A stretch of 64,000 bases of DNA from Polydactylus sextarius (GCA_016801845.1 CM028907.1:18560098-18624097); one strand, 5' to 3'; positions 26,093-38,025 are shown, counted from the stretch's first letter. Numbers and translations are program-made. Notes: generated by a model not told the origin, from the sequence alone.

Positions 26093-26587
26093 TAGCCTAA
26101 GGCCCATCCATACTGCCTGTGACACTACATTGAAATTGGCGTTTAAGTCAGTCTGGCCAACCTGCCTATTCTCTGCTCTTCCCAATCTTGAAAAATTGGG
26201 AGCCAATGAAAAACAAACTTTTATGCCAATGCAGGTTTAACGCGATGACGCACAAGTTAAGCAACCTCAAACACATTTATTTAGAGCCAACATGGCAGCC
26301 ATGGAGGAGCGGTAATCGTTTGATTCAGCTGCTGTTTTAGGAGATTTTAAATAAGTTTTCTTTGAAAATGGAGCAAAAGATAGCTCTAGGTAGCAAACTA
26401 CAATCGGCGAGGTTTTCTGTTTCCGTCGTTGTCATTGGAATCAGTGGTCTGATTGGTTGTAGCTCTGCCCAGTAATACACAGAGACATTTGATAGATGCC
26501 TGTTGATCCTGCCTCTGAGAACTTCCCGTCTATGGGATCTTTGCCAGGCCAAGCTCCGTCTACAAGCTTGGTGCGACAGCCAGGCTA
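26093..26587 (-). mobile_element. Unclassified 495-bp TIR element, nested in the Tc1 end
   Basis: It begins TAGCCT and ends AGGCTA (6-bp inverted ends). It is flanked by exact GAATTTCAT copies at 26084-26092 and 26588-26596. The intact right inverted repeat of the Tc1 element (around 29106-29121) carries the same phrase once and uninterrupted, so it shows the empty site and confirms the duplication. It carries a 71-codon minus-strand frame (26337-26552) also present in the copy at 53.5 kb, but without recognisable domains. An 8-9 bp duplication suggests hAT-like or Mutator-like machinery; I cannot decide which. Confidence 0.8.
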
Positions 26588-26931
26588 GAATTTCATGGTG
26601 TTCTGAATAAATTTGTCATAAAATCTGATCTGATCTTCATCTAAGTCAAGGGTATTGACAAACAAAATGTGTCTAAAACAATAACACAAAAAATCTGATC
26701 TTTCATGTCTTTCTTGTCAAAATGGCAGTGGTAAAAGTAAGTTAACCCTTAGAATTAATAACTGTTAGACCCCTCCTTGACAGCAATAACCTCAACCAGG
26801 TACTTCCTGTAGCTGTGGATCAGACCTGCACATCATTGACAAGGGATTTTAGCCCATTCTTCTTGGCAGAACTGCTTTAGCTTGGGCATATTCTTTGGAT
26901 GTCTCGTGTGTATGGCCCTCTTCAAGTCAAT

Positions 26932-27150
26932 CTATAGGATCTCTATTGGGATGAGGCCTGGGCTCTGACTTGGCCACTCCATAAGGCAGATTTTGTTTTT
27001 CTGAAGCCATTCTCTTGTGGACTTGCTCTGGTGTTTTGGGTCACTGTCCTGTAGCATCAACCACCTTCTACACAGTTTCAGCTGACATACAGACATTTTC
27101 ACATTATCCTGAAGAATTGTCTGATATACTTGGGAATTCATCTGCCCCAC
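26932..27150 (-). pseudogene. Tc1-like transposase fragment (catalytic part)
   Basis: A 73-codon stretch with clear Tc1-family transposase signature: DSDPKH (around the second catalytic aspartate), EWLQKNKI, EWPSQSP, and PIE, where the third acidic residue of the DD34E triad normally sits. It belongs to the Tc1-like element at 26053-29142. The rest of the transposase is scattered in other frames (about 27160-27390, 27633-27811 and 28591-28870) and interrupted by insertions. The product would have been a cut-and-paste DNA transposase; this copy cannot make it. Confidence 0.9.
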
Positions 27151-27389
27151 TTAAATGATTTCAAGTTGGTCAGGCACTGATGCAGTAAAGGCTGGCCCAA
27201 ATCATGATGTTTCTTCCACCATACTTTACTGTTGGGATGATGTTTTCATTATGATATGTTGTGCCCTTTCTCCACCAGATGTAGTGCTGTGTGTTTTTTT
27301 TTTTTTTTTCAAATAGTTCAATCTTAGTTTCATCAGTCTACAAAACATTTTGCTAATACCACTGTGGAGTGTCAGTGTGCTCTTTTGCA

Positions 27390-27632
27390 AACGTCAGTGA
27401 AAGTGAATACTATTAGTTCACACAGCACACTATGCACACAACGAAATTACCCTCTTTTAACCCACCACCTAAGTGATCAGGGGGCAGCCTAGACAACGCC
27501 CAGGGAGCGTGTATGGGGATGTTACCTTGCTCAGGGGTACCTCAGTGGGACCTGGTAGCTTGGTGAATTCCAACCTGGGACCTTCCGGAACTAAGTCTGC
27601 TCCCTTAGCCACCAGGCCACCACTGCCCCCAT
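27390..27632 (+). mobile_element. SINE-like fish repeat inserted in the Tc1 transposase
   Basis: The body contains phrases from a very common fish repeat (ACACAACGAAATTACCCTC, then CTTGCTCAGGGGTACCTCAG, and a 3' part with CCACCAGGCCACCACTGCCCCC). It interrupts Tc1 coding sequence. The bases beside it, ACGTCAG on the left and ACGTGCAG on the right, look like a worn target duplication. No convincing tRNA-type A and B boxes are seen, so the SINE label is tentative. Confidence 0.65.
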
Positions 27633-27811
27633 GTAGACGTGCAGCAATGTTCTTTTCAGTAAGCAGTGGCTTTCTTTGTGGTGTCCTGCTATAGATACCC
27701 TGCTTTTATAATGTTTTATATTTTGTAGACTCACGAACTGAGATGTCAGTCAATTCCAATGATGCATTCCAATCTTTGGCTGTTATTCAGGGTTGTTTCG
27801 TTACCTCACTA

Positions 27812-28590
27812 GTTGGGCTTCCATCTTACTGAATCGCATCAGTAATGCAAATTTATAACTCAGCTTAACCAAATACACATCAGCAACTGTTTCCATCACC
27901 TGGTAAACTAACTAGACATAGGCTAATTGAGAAAATGGACGTCCTCCTTGCCACAATAGGAATTGTCAATGCAACAGTTTGAGACATTTACAATAATTAC
28001 TGCTTGAAGGAGACGACAAAGAATGCTGTCACAACTTCTTACAGCTGAGCTTGCAGCTGCGTCCATACATTAAAATTACAAATTAGACAACACAAGAAGA
28101 TCAGTGCAAGGTAAAATAAAACCTTCCTCTTCTGCGTCAGCCAGAGCATGTGAGCGGAGCTGAGTGGCAAGAATGTTTGTTCTCTCATATGGGTGTTCAT
28201 TCCTCTGCTCAACCGCTTAAGTTGCACCACACCGCCCCACTCAATACCTCTCCCCACTCAACTACAATTTCATCCTGCTCTGGTGAAATCACTCCACTCT
28301 TTTTGCCTTTTGTCTACAGTCTTGTGACTAGAACGGCCAGTAGCGTTCGGCCCGTTCTGCCATTCTTCTACATAAAGACTGCTGCTTATGGCTACAGAGC
28401 AGATATTTAGTGTGAATATACGCGAATAAACTGTTTCCATCAACTTTATTCACTGTATGGTCTATGCACAGTAAGAGTTAATCCACGAATCAGCTATATT
28501 CAGACTGAAGTGCATTTTCAGGTGTTTCCATCAGAGGATTTGTAATTCGCAAAACTTAAATGCGCTTTACAACTTGGTTGGAAACCCGGT
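27812..28590. mobile_element. Non-autonomous DNA element, ~780 bp, in the Tc1 body
   Basis: Tc1-derived sequence stops at 27811 and resumes at about 28591 with TGATGACTCTTAATTGTGCTC. The left end has TTGGGCTTCCATCTTACTG; the right end, inverted, reads CCGGGTTTCCAACCAAGTTG, an imperfect inverted pair with a GGGTTTCCA core. The phrase TGTTTCCATCA recurs inside (near 27888, 28432 and 28524). These features match fish MITEs that I would place tentatively near PIF/Harbinger. No transposase code is visible; the 86-codon frame 28150-28410 has no domain. Confidence 0.6.
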
Positions 28591-29142
28591 TATTGATGAC
28601 TCTTAATTGTGCTCTTGGTGTCATTTTGATAGTTCAGTCTCCATTTGCAGATTGTTTGCAGATTGTAGACTGGTGAATTTATAAAGTCTTTAAAATTACT
28701 TAGTAACTGTTGCCAGCTTTATGTAAATCAACGATTCTTGATCGTACATCCTCGGAAAGCTCTTTTTGGCGATACATGGCTCACATACACGTGTTCTTCT
28801 TGTGCAGAGCAAACTAGAAAAGTTTAAGGGGTTTAATATGTCAAAGTAGCTGTAGTCCACCTCCAAACTCATTATCTTAACGAGACTCCAGGTGTGCTAA
28901 AACCTGACTCCAATTAGTTTTTTTGAGGTCATTCTCAACTCAAGGGTTCACATACTTTTTCCACAAGCACTGTGAAGTTTTTTTGGTTGTTCTCAATGAA
29001 GACATAAAAGATCAAAAAAATGTCATGTTATTATTTTAGATACATTATATTTGTCAATACCCTTGACTTGATGAAGATCAGATCACATTTATTCAGAAAA
29101 CTATGAAATTCCAAAAGGTTCACATACTTTTTCTTGCCACTG

Positions 29143-29225
29143 TATATACACACATTTATGCTCATATATTCATGCTCACATTCACACTGATGGGAAATAT
29201 AGTCATTGTCAACACGTTTTGAGGA
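29143..29225 (-). repeat. Retroposon 3' tail, second half (split by Tc1)
   Basis: It continues the tail interrupted at 26052: a CACACATT...CACATTCACACTGATGGGAAATATAG phrase, equivalent in reverse order to the region just 5' of the tail at 43761-43955. Similarity fades near 29225. Confidence 0.6.
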
Positions 29226-30303
29226 GTGAAACAAATTTAGTCAACCTGACATTGAGGAAGACAACTGTTTTGTAATGTTTGAGCTCATATAACAAAAGTT
29301 CACACTGTTTCAAGCCTGAACAGGCATTTAAGAACATCTGGATGGGTGATCCGAATAATCTGGTACAGAATTTAATGTGATGACATTAGAAATAACCAAG
29401 TGTGCCAGGCAGTAACATTAGCCCAGACAAGAGAGGATTTGGTGGATGATTTGTTCTAGTAAGCTGTTTGGCAACGTTGAACTGATTTTGGCAGAAAAAT
29501 AGTCAACTTCTTATTATGGTGGTCAAAAGCCAGGTTTCAAAACACAACAAATACAATACCAAGATTTCTGGCAAATGATTTTAACATACCCTGTTCAATG
29601 CCTAAGGTCTGGAATATTATTTAAAAGTTGGGCCCATAACTGGAACTTTGTTTTATAATGAATTTAGCTGTAAACCATTTTGATGTCCATTTTGACAGCA
29701 CTAAGGCAACAATACTTTACAAAGAATGATACATAAAGCTTGATGCCATGTGCATAACTGTGTAACTAGTCAGTAAACTAGCAAGTGACATAATATGAGG
29801 AAAAACAGAATAAAGAACAGATTAGATCTGGGATATACTATACTTACTCATTCATTTTATTTTCAGTAGAAATTGAATATAAAATCCCACTTCACTATTA
29901 AATACTATTTTATAAAGCCATTGTCAATAAAATTAAAATACACAAATCTATAGTATAGATGTCACTGTAAAGTAAAAGTTTGATTACCCTGTTGGCCAAA
30001 CAAAAAGATATTAGATTTTCCTGGAATGTAGGACTGTAACATAATGGTACACGTGAGAAACCTAACAGGAGGAATATGTTTTTGGGTCCATTAGCTAATA
30101 CTTAGTGTTACAAACATCAGTATATTGTGTCTGTATAAGCAACATTAATGTTCAAGGTATTATTTTTTTTGCCTTTCCACACAGCCATGGGTAAATGCTT
30201 TAGTTTTGTGAAAATGATATTCAGTTAATTGTGTTTATTTTAAGTTTCTGTCATCATTATTGCATTAGAAAACAAATTAGATGTTATCATTATTACCATT
30301 GTT

Positions 30304-30307
<4 letters not shown>
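29226..30307. other. Non-genic DNA, possibly an old repeat at its start
   Basis: 29260-29760 contains phrases (TTTAAAAGTTGGGCCCATAAC and CATGTGCATAACTG) that remind me of a fish interspersed sequence, but I cannot name the family or find ends. The remainder is AT-rich with no gene. Confidence 0.35.
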
Positions 30308-30359
<52 letters not shown>

Positions 30360-30374
30360 ATATATATATGTATG

Positions 30375-30415
<41 letters not shown>

Positions 30416-30416
30416 T
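30308..30416. repeat. Long (TA)n microsatellite with TATG interruption
   Basis: About 109 bp of near-perfect AT repeat with a (TATG)-containing patch near 30354-30380. Able to form cruciforms and a frequent source of length variation. Confidence 0.95.
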
Positions 30417-33400
30417 GGATATTATGATTCAGATTCTTTTTTAGAGACCTGCAATGTGTGATTTGTTGTCAAAAAGTTTACAATGCAATTATGTGTTGCA
30501 AATTTATACCACAGTGGGGAAATTGTTCTTACCTCATACCCATTGACATTTACAAACATGAAAAATATCAAACAAACAAACATATTTTTTTTAGATAAAG
30601 GACATCTGAGCGTCAATCATTATCACAGAATCTCCTGGTGTTACTCTGAGCTGTAGTGACAGAATATAATAATCTGTGTTCAAAATTTATTTATATGATG
30701 ACACACGTCCATCTGTTTGTTAGAAGCTATGTGTTTAAACGAGGATGGACACAGGGAAAGATTCGAACAGAAAAACTGGGCTATAAAAATACCCATTGCT
30801 TTTTTTTTGTTGTCAGTTTATTGTAAAGTACTTTGTCCATACGGGGGAATCTGTAGAAAGATGATTCACATTCTCCAGTGATCTGACTGGTCAGATTGTG
30901 TTGTGATCATCTGACAACCCAGGGTTAAAACTTTATTATGACAATAGTAAATCCTGCTTCTTGGTACAGGCCTCGGATGTTGTTTGACTTAATGGTACAA
31001 TTTTATTTTAACGAGCAGCAAATTACCTTTAAGTAAATGAAATGATACGTAAAATGTTAGATAAAGGCCAGTAATATCTATTGTCCTCCATCAATATAAA
31101 GGCCTGATATAATTTAGCATTACATGTGTCTAATTACAGCCTGTGTTTTGTAATCAAGCTATCATGGACTCATGGTGGTGGCATTTATTGTGGTGTCTGT
31201 CAAGCATGATTTGAAGAATAACATCTTTAATTTCTAATTAGACTATTATTTGTAAAACAATTTGTTGTATCTAATTGTGTATTAGGATCTCCTATTTGGA
31301 ATCACAAATTAATCTGTAAGTAGGACTAATAACATCTCTAGTATGGTGTAGTTTGGATTTAATATGAAACTTCTAATATGCAATACAGTGCAATTATATG
31401 TAAGGCGTTTACAGCAATGTGGTTGCTTACATATTAGTTTTGTTTTTTGTTTATTTTAATACAAAGCTGGAAGAATAAACCATGTGATGTGTGAAGGCAG
31501 ATTTCCCAAATACAAGTGCACAGATATGTATTGTGAAGTTTGTATAGTTGGCTGTGCATAACTGTATAGACATGCTGAATATAAAGTCTGCCCATGATGA
31601 GAGGTGGAGACATTCTGAGCTGAATCCTTTGATAATTTATTACCAGGCTTAATTAAATGTGGACCCCAGGCACTCTGCAGTGGTTTAGCTAAACAAGATA
31701 GCATCCAGGCAAATTGCAATGCTAATATGGAATGAGCACCATTTAAGCCTCCAGTAAGCTTAAAATGAAGAATCTGTTTTTTTCCTTCAAATAAAAAAAA
31801 TCTACATTTGCTGCTAATTAAATAACCTATTATTTACTCTGTTAGTCCTAGCAATGTAGTTATATTAATAATACAATATCAAATTGAAAACAATGCCCTG
31901 GATGTTTGCCTAAACTGAAATGATAAAGTTTAACAGACTGACACATAAGATTAGTTTAAATAGCACTTTTACTTCACTTCTTAATTCCATTGTTCTTGTT
32001 GGATAGCTACAGAAACTAGCCACAGTCCTGAAAAAAAAAGAAACAACTTTGGTAAAACCCATTTGTTATTCCATAAACTTAGAAGAACACATTGTACAAC
32101 AGTTTTAATTAACATCATACTGTGAAAGACACACAAAAGTGTTTATTTTTATCAATACTTTTGTTCACATACTTTTGTGATCATTATTTCTGTTTTATTC
32201 ACCATTCTCTACCATCCATTCTGTGCGTGCATCACCATCTGCATACTAATATAACGAGTGTAGCTACAGCACAGCACTATCACCCATGATTGTAATTTGT
32301 TCAGAAGATATTTAACATTTCAGCACCACATAAAATAATGAAAAGAGGTCACATGGAGCAACAAATGTGATCTTGTTTACCCCTATCACTGATAAGACCC
32401 ATAGAAACGCATAAGCAGCAAGCATCTGCATCATCATGAAAATAATGTTTGGTCAGGTACAAGTGCAAACACTACTTTAAGAGGAGACTGTGTTTTGGAT
32501 AAATTCCTTAGTTAACATTGTCACAGAGAATGAACAGGTAACTACGGTATGGATATTTTGACAATGACATGTTTCCTTAGTATGGCCAATCATTGGACTG
32601 ACTCCAGCTGCATGCAATGCAGCTAATGCATTTCTCTGTGTGATTCTGTTTATGTATTGTGTGCTGGAAAGTATAACATTAAGCTTGTCATATGTTCTTG
32701 GACAAGAAGTGCATTGTGATGATCTGCAGGGGAGGGTCTGCTCTGCCTGAGGTGCTGGCTTGCCTTTCCAGGTCAGTCCAACCCACACCAACGCCTGGTT
32801 TCAGGAGCTTCATGGTGGAGCAGATTGTATTTCTTTCTCTGCTTGTCTCAGTTTTAGCTTCAAAGAAACAGAATAATAAGAGAAACTTAATTAAAACAAC
32901 AGTACAACACTAATGCCATGCCATCACTATAAAGACTGAGCTACTGGGACTTGACAGGCGAGACACGTCCCATACTTCAAAATAGCAGAAAATGTGTATT
33001 CATAAACTCATAGAAGTGATCCTTGCAGGTGATATTTGGTGTGATTACCATGGGATCATCTGAGGAGTCACACATCTTTGCACTAAATTTGTTCAGCACA
33101 TATTATTAGGACCTCTATTCAAAATAGGTCTTGGGGCAGCCCTTTATAAGAGGCCACAGTTCAGTAACTGTTCAGTGACTGTTGCAGCCCAATGTTGCTG
33201 CAATTAGCTGCACTTGGCATCATGGCACAAGAGCTCTCAAACATAACTAGCATCCAGTCTCATTCTCCTCCAACACAGTTTAAATGCTGACATGGACCAT
33301 CCCAGTATATTTAGATACATCAGTGTTTTCATTCATATTCCCTTTCAAAATGAAGATTATCTTTACAAAATGATGTCTTTCCTGGCCTAATTTTGGTGAT

Positions 33401-33884
33401 CAGACTGGGAGCAAAGGCAAGAAAATGGACTTTTCATTTGCAATCCTGCAGTAGACTGAAATTTGGGCACTCAAGAAGATACAAATCTGCCAGCAGCCTG
33501 CTGGACCAATGCCCAGAGCCAAAGAAATACTCATGATTTGAATTTTATTTTTCATATGGGCTGGATGCAAAATGAAGGTTGAGTGCCAATGATTACATTA
33601 CCTGTAGATCAATACATGATTATTACTGGTATCTGTCATCCACATCTACTTCTGCTGTATGTTGTATGATGGCTTCTCTTTGTTTGACCTAAACAGCCAT
33701 GAAAGCAGCAAGGTATAGACTAAAATGACCTCTAAACAATGCAGTAGTGGAACAAAACGGTTTTTTGATTTGATTGTATGTGCTTTGTTCAAACAAGTTT
33801 TAGTGGCAAAGAGCAACTAAACAGGAGACACCAGCGGATAAAAAGTAATGAAGAGCCAGTACTGGTCTCTGGCTGGCTGTTGTT
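30417..33884. other. Non-genic DNA, some of it regulatory-looking
   Basis: 31080-31420 has a dense set of TAATTA/CTAATT homeodomain-type cores (near 31095, 31129, 31237, 31271 and 31308) and looks like a conserved non-coding element. A 41-codon minus-strand frame starting near 32812 (MKLLKPG...) reads plausibly but is unsupported. No gene is called. Confidence 0.4.
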
Positions 33885-34089
33885 TCAGCTAAACTCTATA
33901 TAGATGGAGCTCTCAAAATAATGTTCAAATTGCTGTATAGGGAAGGCCAGGCTTTCCTCGTACTCCAGTCTGTAATCCTTCAAGATGATGGTGTACTTGG
34001 TGCTGGTTCACAAACTGTAAAAGGATCCATACTCCATAGTTGCACTGATAGAAGTTGATTTAGGCATGCCTATAAATTCAGCAAAGCCA
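33885..34089 (-). pseudogene. Exon-like broken reading frame, unidentified
   Basis: On the minus strand a strong acceptor (pyrimidine-rich ...TTGTTCTTTTTCAG) ends at 34090. From 34088 a frame of 67 residues follows, with one internal TGA at codon 27 (34008-34010) and a final TGA at 33885-33887. The composition is protein-like, with segments such as GFAEFIGMPKSTSIS, TKYTIILKDYRLEYEESL and FPIQQFEHYF. A different frame then reads QQPARDQYWLFITFYPL to a TAG at 33817-33819, so a frameshift is also possible. I do not recognise the protein. It may be a decayed exon, an exon of a gene spanning the window with an error at codon 27, or a fortunate random frame. No donor site or partner exon was found. 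Confidence 0.35.
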
Positions 34090-34877
34090 CTGAAAAAGAA
34101 CAACAGAAATGTACAAATGCAAGAACAAGAGCTGTTGATTACTGGGTGTTTTTGTAAACTATATTTTTATGTGATCAGATATAAACTGATAAAACAAATA
34201 CTGTTGTTATTGCTAAACATAGCTGTTACTGCGAAACATTAGAGTTACTATGTGTTTCTCTGAAAAAAATAGAAATAATACAAATCGAATGCAATGCCAT
34301 ATGAAGATCATAACACAAGCAGAAGACTTTCTATCAGTAATGATGTGACATCAAATGTCTGTCTGCTAAACCATCTGGGCTAGTCTGAGACTGACCACAC
34401 AACACATAAAAGAACATGTTGTCACTGTGAAACAGGGCATTTTTGAAAGACAGACAATTTCTCTAACTATATAAATGGCAGCAGTGGGGTTATAATTTTA
34501 AAGGACTACATAGAATAGCAGAACTTATGGACATCCACATAATTAGGAGTAAAATTTCGCTTTAATGATGCACTGTATCATAAAAAGGATACAGAATAGC
34601 AGATCATAAACATTACTGTAATTAAAGGGGAGACAGTCACTGCTAAAGGCTCGCAATACAGAGGAAACTAAATGTAAGGATGTCTCAATGCTGTATACAT
34701 CTAAAAATTTGCCCATGTTAGTTAAAGTTTGAGTCCAGGGTGGTGTCACACATCCAACCAGGAACACTGTCTATATCACAATTTAGAGTTTAACCCAATG
34801 GTCATATAAAAGGAAAAGAAAAGAAAGAAAAACACCCCAACACCTTACACCCACATGAAGATATTTTATGTCTTATA
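34090..34877. other. Non-genic AT-rich DNA
   Basis: No supported feature. The 74-codon frame 34543-34767 (-) has no motif. Just before the TATC array, an AAAGAAAAG-type purine patch occurs near 34810-34830. Confidence 0.5.
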
Positions 34878-35080
<203 letters not shown>

Positions 35081-35319
35081 ACAAACTACAGAATTATTTA
35101 GCCCATGACTACAAAAACTCACAACATACATTTTCAAATCAGCTGTTGACTGATGCAACTAGCAAAGGCTTTATTAGGTGTGCTTGAGAGAGAACACATT
35201 AAATACTTGGACTGGCTAGAGGTTTACCGACAGTTTACCTTTAAGCGCATATAACAAATGTGGCAAATAAAGAATTTTTTTCATAAAATTATAAGAAAAA
35301 TGAATATTATCACAACACA

Positions 35320-36330
35320 AGCAAGGACAAGGGAGCTAAAAATAATACTCAATAAAAAAACTCAATACTACTAGAGATGCATTATAGGAACAGTGGCTAC
35401 ACTGCCCGGATGTGGTAGAAAGAGGAACATTTCAAATGCAACCAGATTCTTAAGAAAACAGGTGGTCTAAAACTTCTTGTGACTGCCAAAGACATACAGC
35501 AAAACTTGACACCAAGGTTTCTGTTTAAACAGTAAGCCACAAATTAAATCCTGATGGTCTCTATGTCTGCCCTCCAAGATCGATCCAGCTTCTCACCCAA
35601 AAGCACAAGGAAAGTCCACTCCAGTATCTTCAAACAGATAAAAATTAGCTACAGAGGTTTTGGAACTCTTTCCTGTGGAGTGTGGAGTAAAAATTGGAAT
35701 CGTTTGGGGCTACAGAGCAGATCAGGAGCATATATGCTAAAAAAAAAAAAAAAAACCTTCCAACAGTGAAACATGGGGGTGACTCGATGATACTCTGAGG
35801 CTACTTTGCTTCCTTTCGCACCAGAAACCTGCAGCCTGATGCAAGATGGATTCGATCAAGTATCAGAGAAAAATTTTGGCCACAGGAAAATGATCCCAAA
35901 CATATTTTAAAGGCATGGTTTCAGAGAAAGTCCTAGAAGATACTAGTATGGTCACCTGATTTGAACCAACATAAAATGTCTGGTGGGATTTCAAGAATGC
36001 AGCTGCAGTAAACTAAAGAGTACTTCTAAACTGGAGGCCATTACCCATAAAAATGGGCTATGATTCCCCAGGAATGCACAAACAGGCTGGTAACTGGCTA
36101 TGCATCACATTTGCAACTGGTTACTAAAGCACTAAGTACTAAAGATAATTGTCATGAAGAGGATGAATAATTATGAGACTGCAGTAGTCACTAGGTACAA
36201 TTTTCTGCTGAATTTGGAGGAAAACATTTGCAAAAGTGTCAAGTTATTTATTTTGTTTTTGCTTGGAATGTTTATTACAAATAGTTAAAAGATTGTACAT
36301 CTTGCTGGCAAACCTAATTTGCAATGAGCA
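35320..36330 (+). mobile_element. Dead Tc1-like element (transposase pseudogene)
   Basis: Transposase code can be followed on the plus strand through stops and frameshifts: an N-terminal part with ATGCATTATAGGAACAGTGG and CTACACTGCCCGGATGTGG typical of this family; PTVKHGG followed by a TGA where tryptophan is expected; then WPQENDPKHILKAWF. There the family's Q-D-N-D-P-K-H reads Q-E-N-D-P-K-H, so the usual catalytic aspartate looks replaced by glutamate. The S-P-D-L-N-P-I-E-N region reads SPDLNQHKMS. The usual tail GAATAATTATGAGACTGCAGTAGTCACT is present near 36160-36200. Both inverted ends are missing or unrecognisable, and an A17 tract interrupts the frame at about 35740-35755. No activity is possible. 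Confidence 0.85.
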
Positions 36331-36982
36331 TTAGATAGTAGTCCACAACTTACCAAATAAAATGACAGAATAACAAGAGACATTTTTGACTAAACTCACT
36401 AACAATGTCTCAAATGCCCTAAAATTGTCTTCCAACTTCACTGCCAGGCACTGATACTTAAAGTGGATTGATAAATGCACATAATCTTTTCATTCTTACC
36501 CCAGAGCACACCAGACACACAGCTGACACCAAGTCTTTTTCTAACAGAAAATTCTTCTTTTTTTTTTAAGCAAGGGCATGGGCCTTCTGAGCTGGGAAAT
36601 ATCCTCTTGTAAAGCAATCTGTCATGTCCAACAAATTCATTTAGCTTAATATAATTCAGCAAAATGTGTTTCAGTTCAATTGTCCAATGTGTGGCCCTTC
36701 ACTTATCACGGCAGTATGGCTGTCTGGAAATGGGGCTGTGTGAGTGAGGCAGTGTAGGTACCAGATTTTACTTTAAACACATACATATGTGCAATCATCT
36801 AGACAAAGACAGAAACAAATTATGTTTGACATAAAAACAACAAACATCTCCTGTATTAATTTGGAGTATCATGATATACTGTGAGGTCATGTTATTAAAT
36901 GGTCTCAATTCATATACATATGTTTATGTATGTAAATAATCAACTGACAACCATTTACAGTTCCCTTGGAACTATGTGGTTC

Positions 36983-37140
36983 AAATTAAAATCTCTTTAT
37001 TTGTCCCACAGCTGGGAAATTGTACCATTGGATGCAGCATGAAGATTAAAAATGGGGCAAAAACCCCACTTGGAAAATATCAAATAGATAAGAAAGAAGA
37101 AGATACAATAAATAAATAAATCCAAAAAAATCTTAGAATT
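36983..37140. repeat. Possible retroposon 3' region
   Basis: The phrase TTTATTTGTCCCACAGCTGGGAAATTG followed by A-rich AAATAAATAAAT text resembles a common fish LINE-associated repeat ('tttattgtcccacaatggggaaattg'). No ends are visible. A second, shorter tail-like phrase (TGCACTTGTAAGTTCCTTTAGATAAA) near 37404-37430 resembles the 3' end of L2-type LINEs. Family names are from memory only. Confidence 0.35.
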
Positions 37141-37450
37141 GTTGCTATTGCTGTACATAAGGTAATGCCAGTCCAGACAGTTTTCATCTGTGGTTCCCTG
37201 ATGGTGGGATTAGTTCCAAAATGCCATTGTAGCATCTGCAAGACTCAGCTCCTCTGAGAACATCAAAGTTGTGAACCTAAAGCACCCAAACCCTACATCT
37301 CTGATTGGCACATAGTCTACACTGGAGCTCTGATTACTTTATCCCCCTGTACATTGCCTTATGAAACTGATCCAACACTTGTTTACTTTGTTAATGTTTT
37401 CTACTGCACTTGTAAGTTCCTTTAGATAAAGATACAATTGATGTTTATGA

Positions 37451-38025
37451 GCTTGCAGTCCTCTTCTTCCCTGTCTTTCTTGACATATTTAGTGGCACAC
37501 GTGCATGCTCATGAACTAAATGACAAACAACATGGGAACCCACTAAACTCATAAACTGAATTACTAGAGGTTAAAACCTCCACTGATGCCTTTAACCAAA
37601 CACTGTATTGGACTGTAACTACCCAAACTGACCAAAGATCCAAGCAAACTTGTTGTGACAAATGACAATGCTAAATACTATTGCTAGTTGCTAACGTAAA
37701 TCACTAATGATATTCCTGAGGGCAGGAAAATGACATTTGGAGGAGTCTAAGATAAATCATTTGGGTGGAAAGGAGTGAAAGGCTGGCCAGTGATCTGCAG
37801 ACAGAAAGTAAGATTATCACCCCAGGAGAGGCCTAGAAGTGCAGAGGACTGAGATGATAGAGAAGGAAGAACTAAGCCAAGCAGACAGTGAAAGAGAAGA
37901 CATGATGTGCTGTATTTACTTTTGAGGCAACAATTACTACAGTGTGTTTTTGGAGTATTCAGTTTCTCTGTTAATGTCTTCCTGCTTTGTGTGTGCATGT
38001 TATCTTTTTGCGTTTGTAACCGTAG
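37451..38025. other. Non-genic DNA
   Basis: One anonymous minus-strand frame of 83 codons (37747-37998) lies here. No repeat ends or RNA genes were seen. Confidence 0.45.

Larger units (their letters stand above)
26053..29142 (-). mobile_element. Tc1-like element, dead, carrying three nested repeats
   Basis: The ends are inverted copies beginning CAGTGGCAAGAAAAAGTATG, flanked by TA on both sides (26051-26052 and 29143-29144), the Tc1/mariner target duplication. The inverted repeats are long: sub-terminal phrases such as GTCAAGGGTATTGACAAA (near 26646) reappear inverted near 29052. The transposase lies on the minus strand and is broken. Without the insertions at 26093-26587, about 27390-27632 and about 27812-28590, the element would be about 1.6 kb, the usual Tc1 length. 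The order of events is old retroposon tail, then Tc1 insertion, then three later insertions. It is incapable of coding for transposase. Confidence 0.92.

Noticed and set aside
26337..26552. 71-codon frame considered as a host gene
   Set aside because: It recurs in the 53.5-kb repeat copy, so it belongs to a mobile element.
29260..29760. Stretch reminiscent of a fish interspersed sequence
   Set aside because: I could not recall the family well enough or find ends, so it is mentioned only in the interval description.
32690..32812. 41-codon minus-strand frame starting MKLLKPG
   Set aside because: Short, isolated, no pyrimidine tract or promoter; could be chance.
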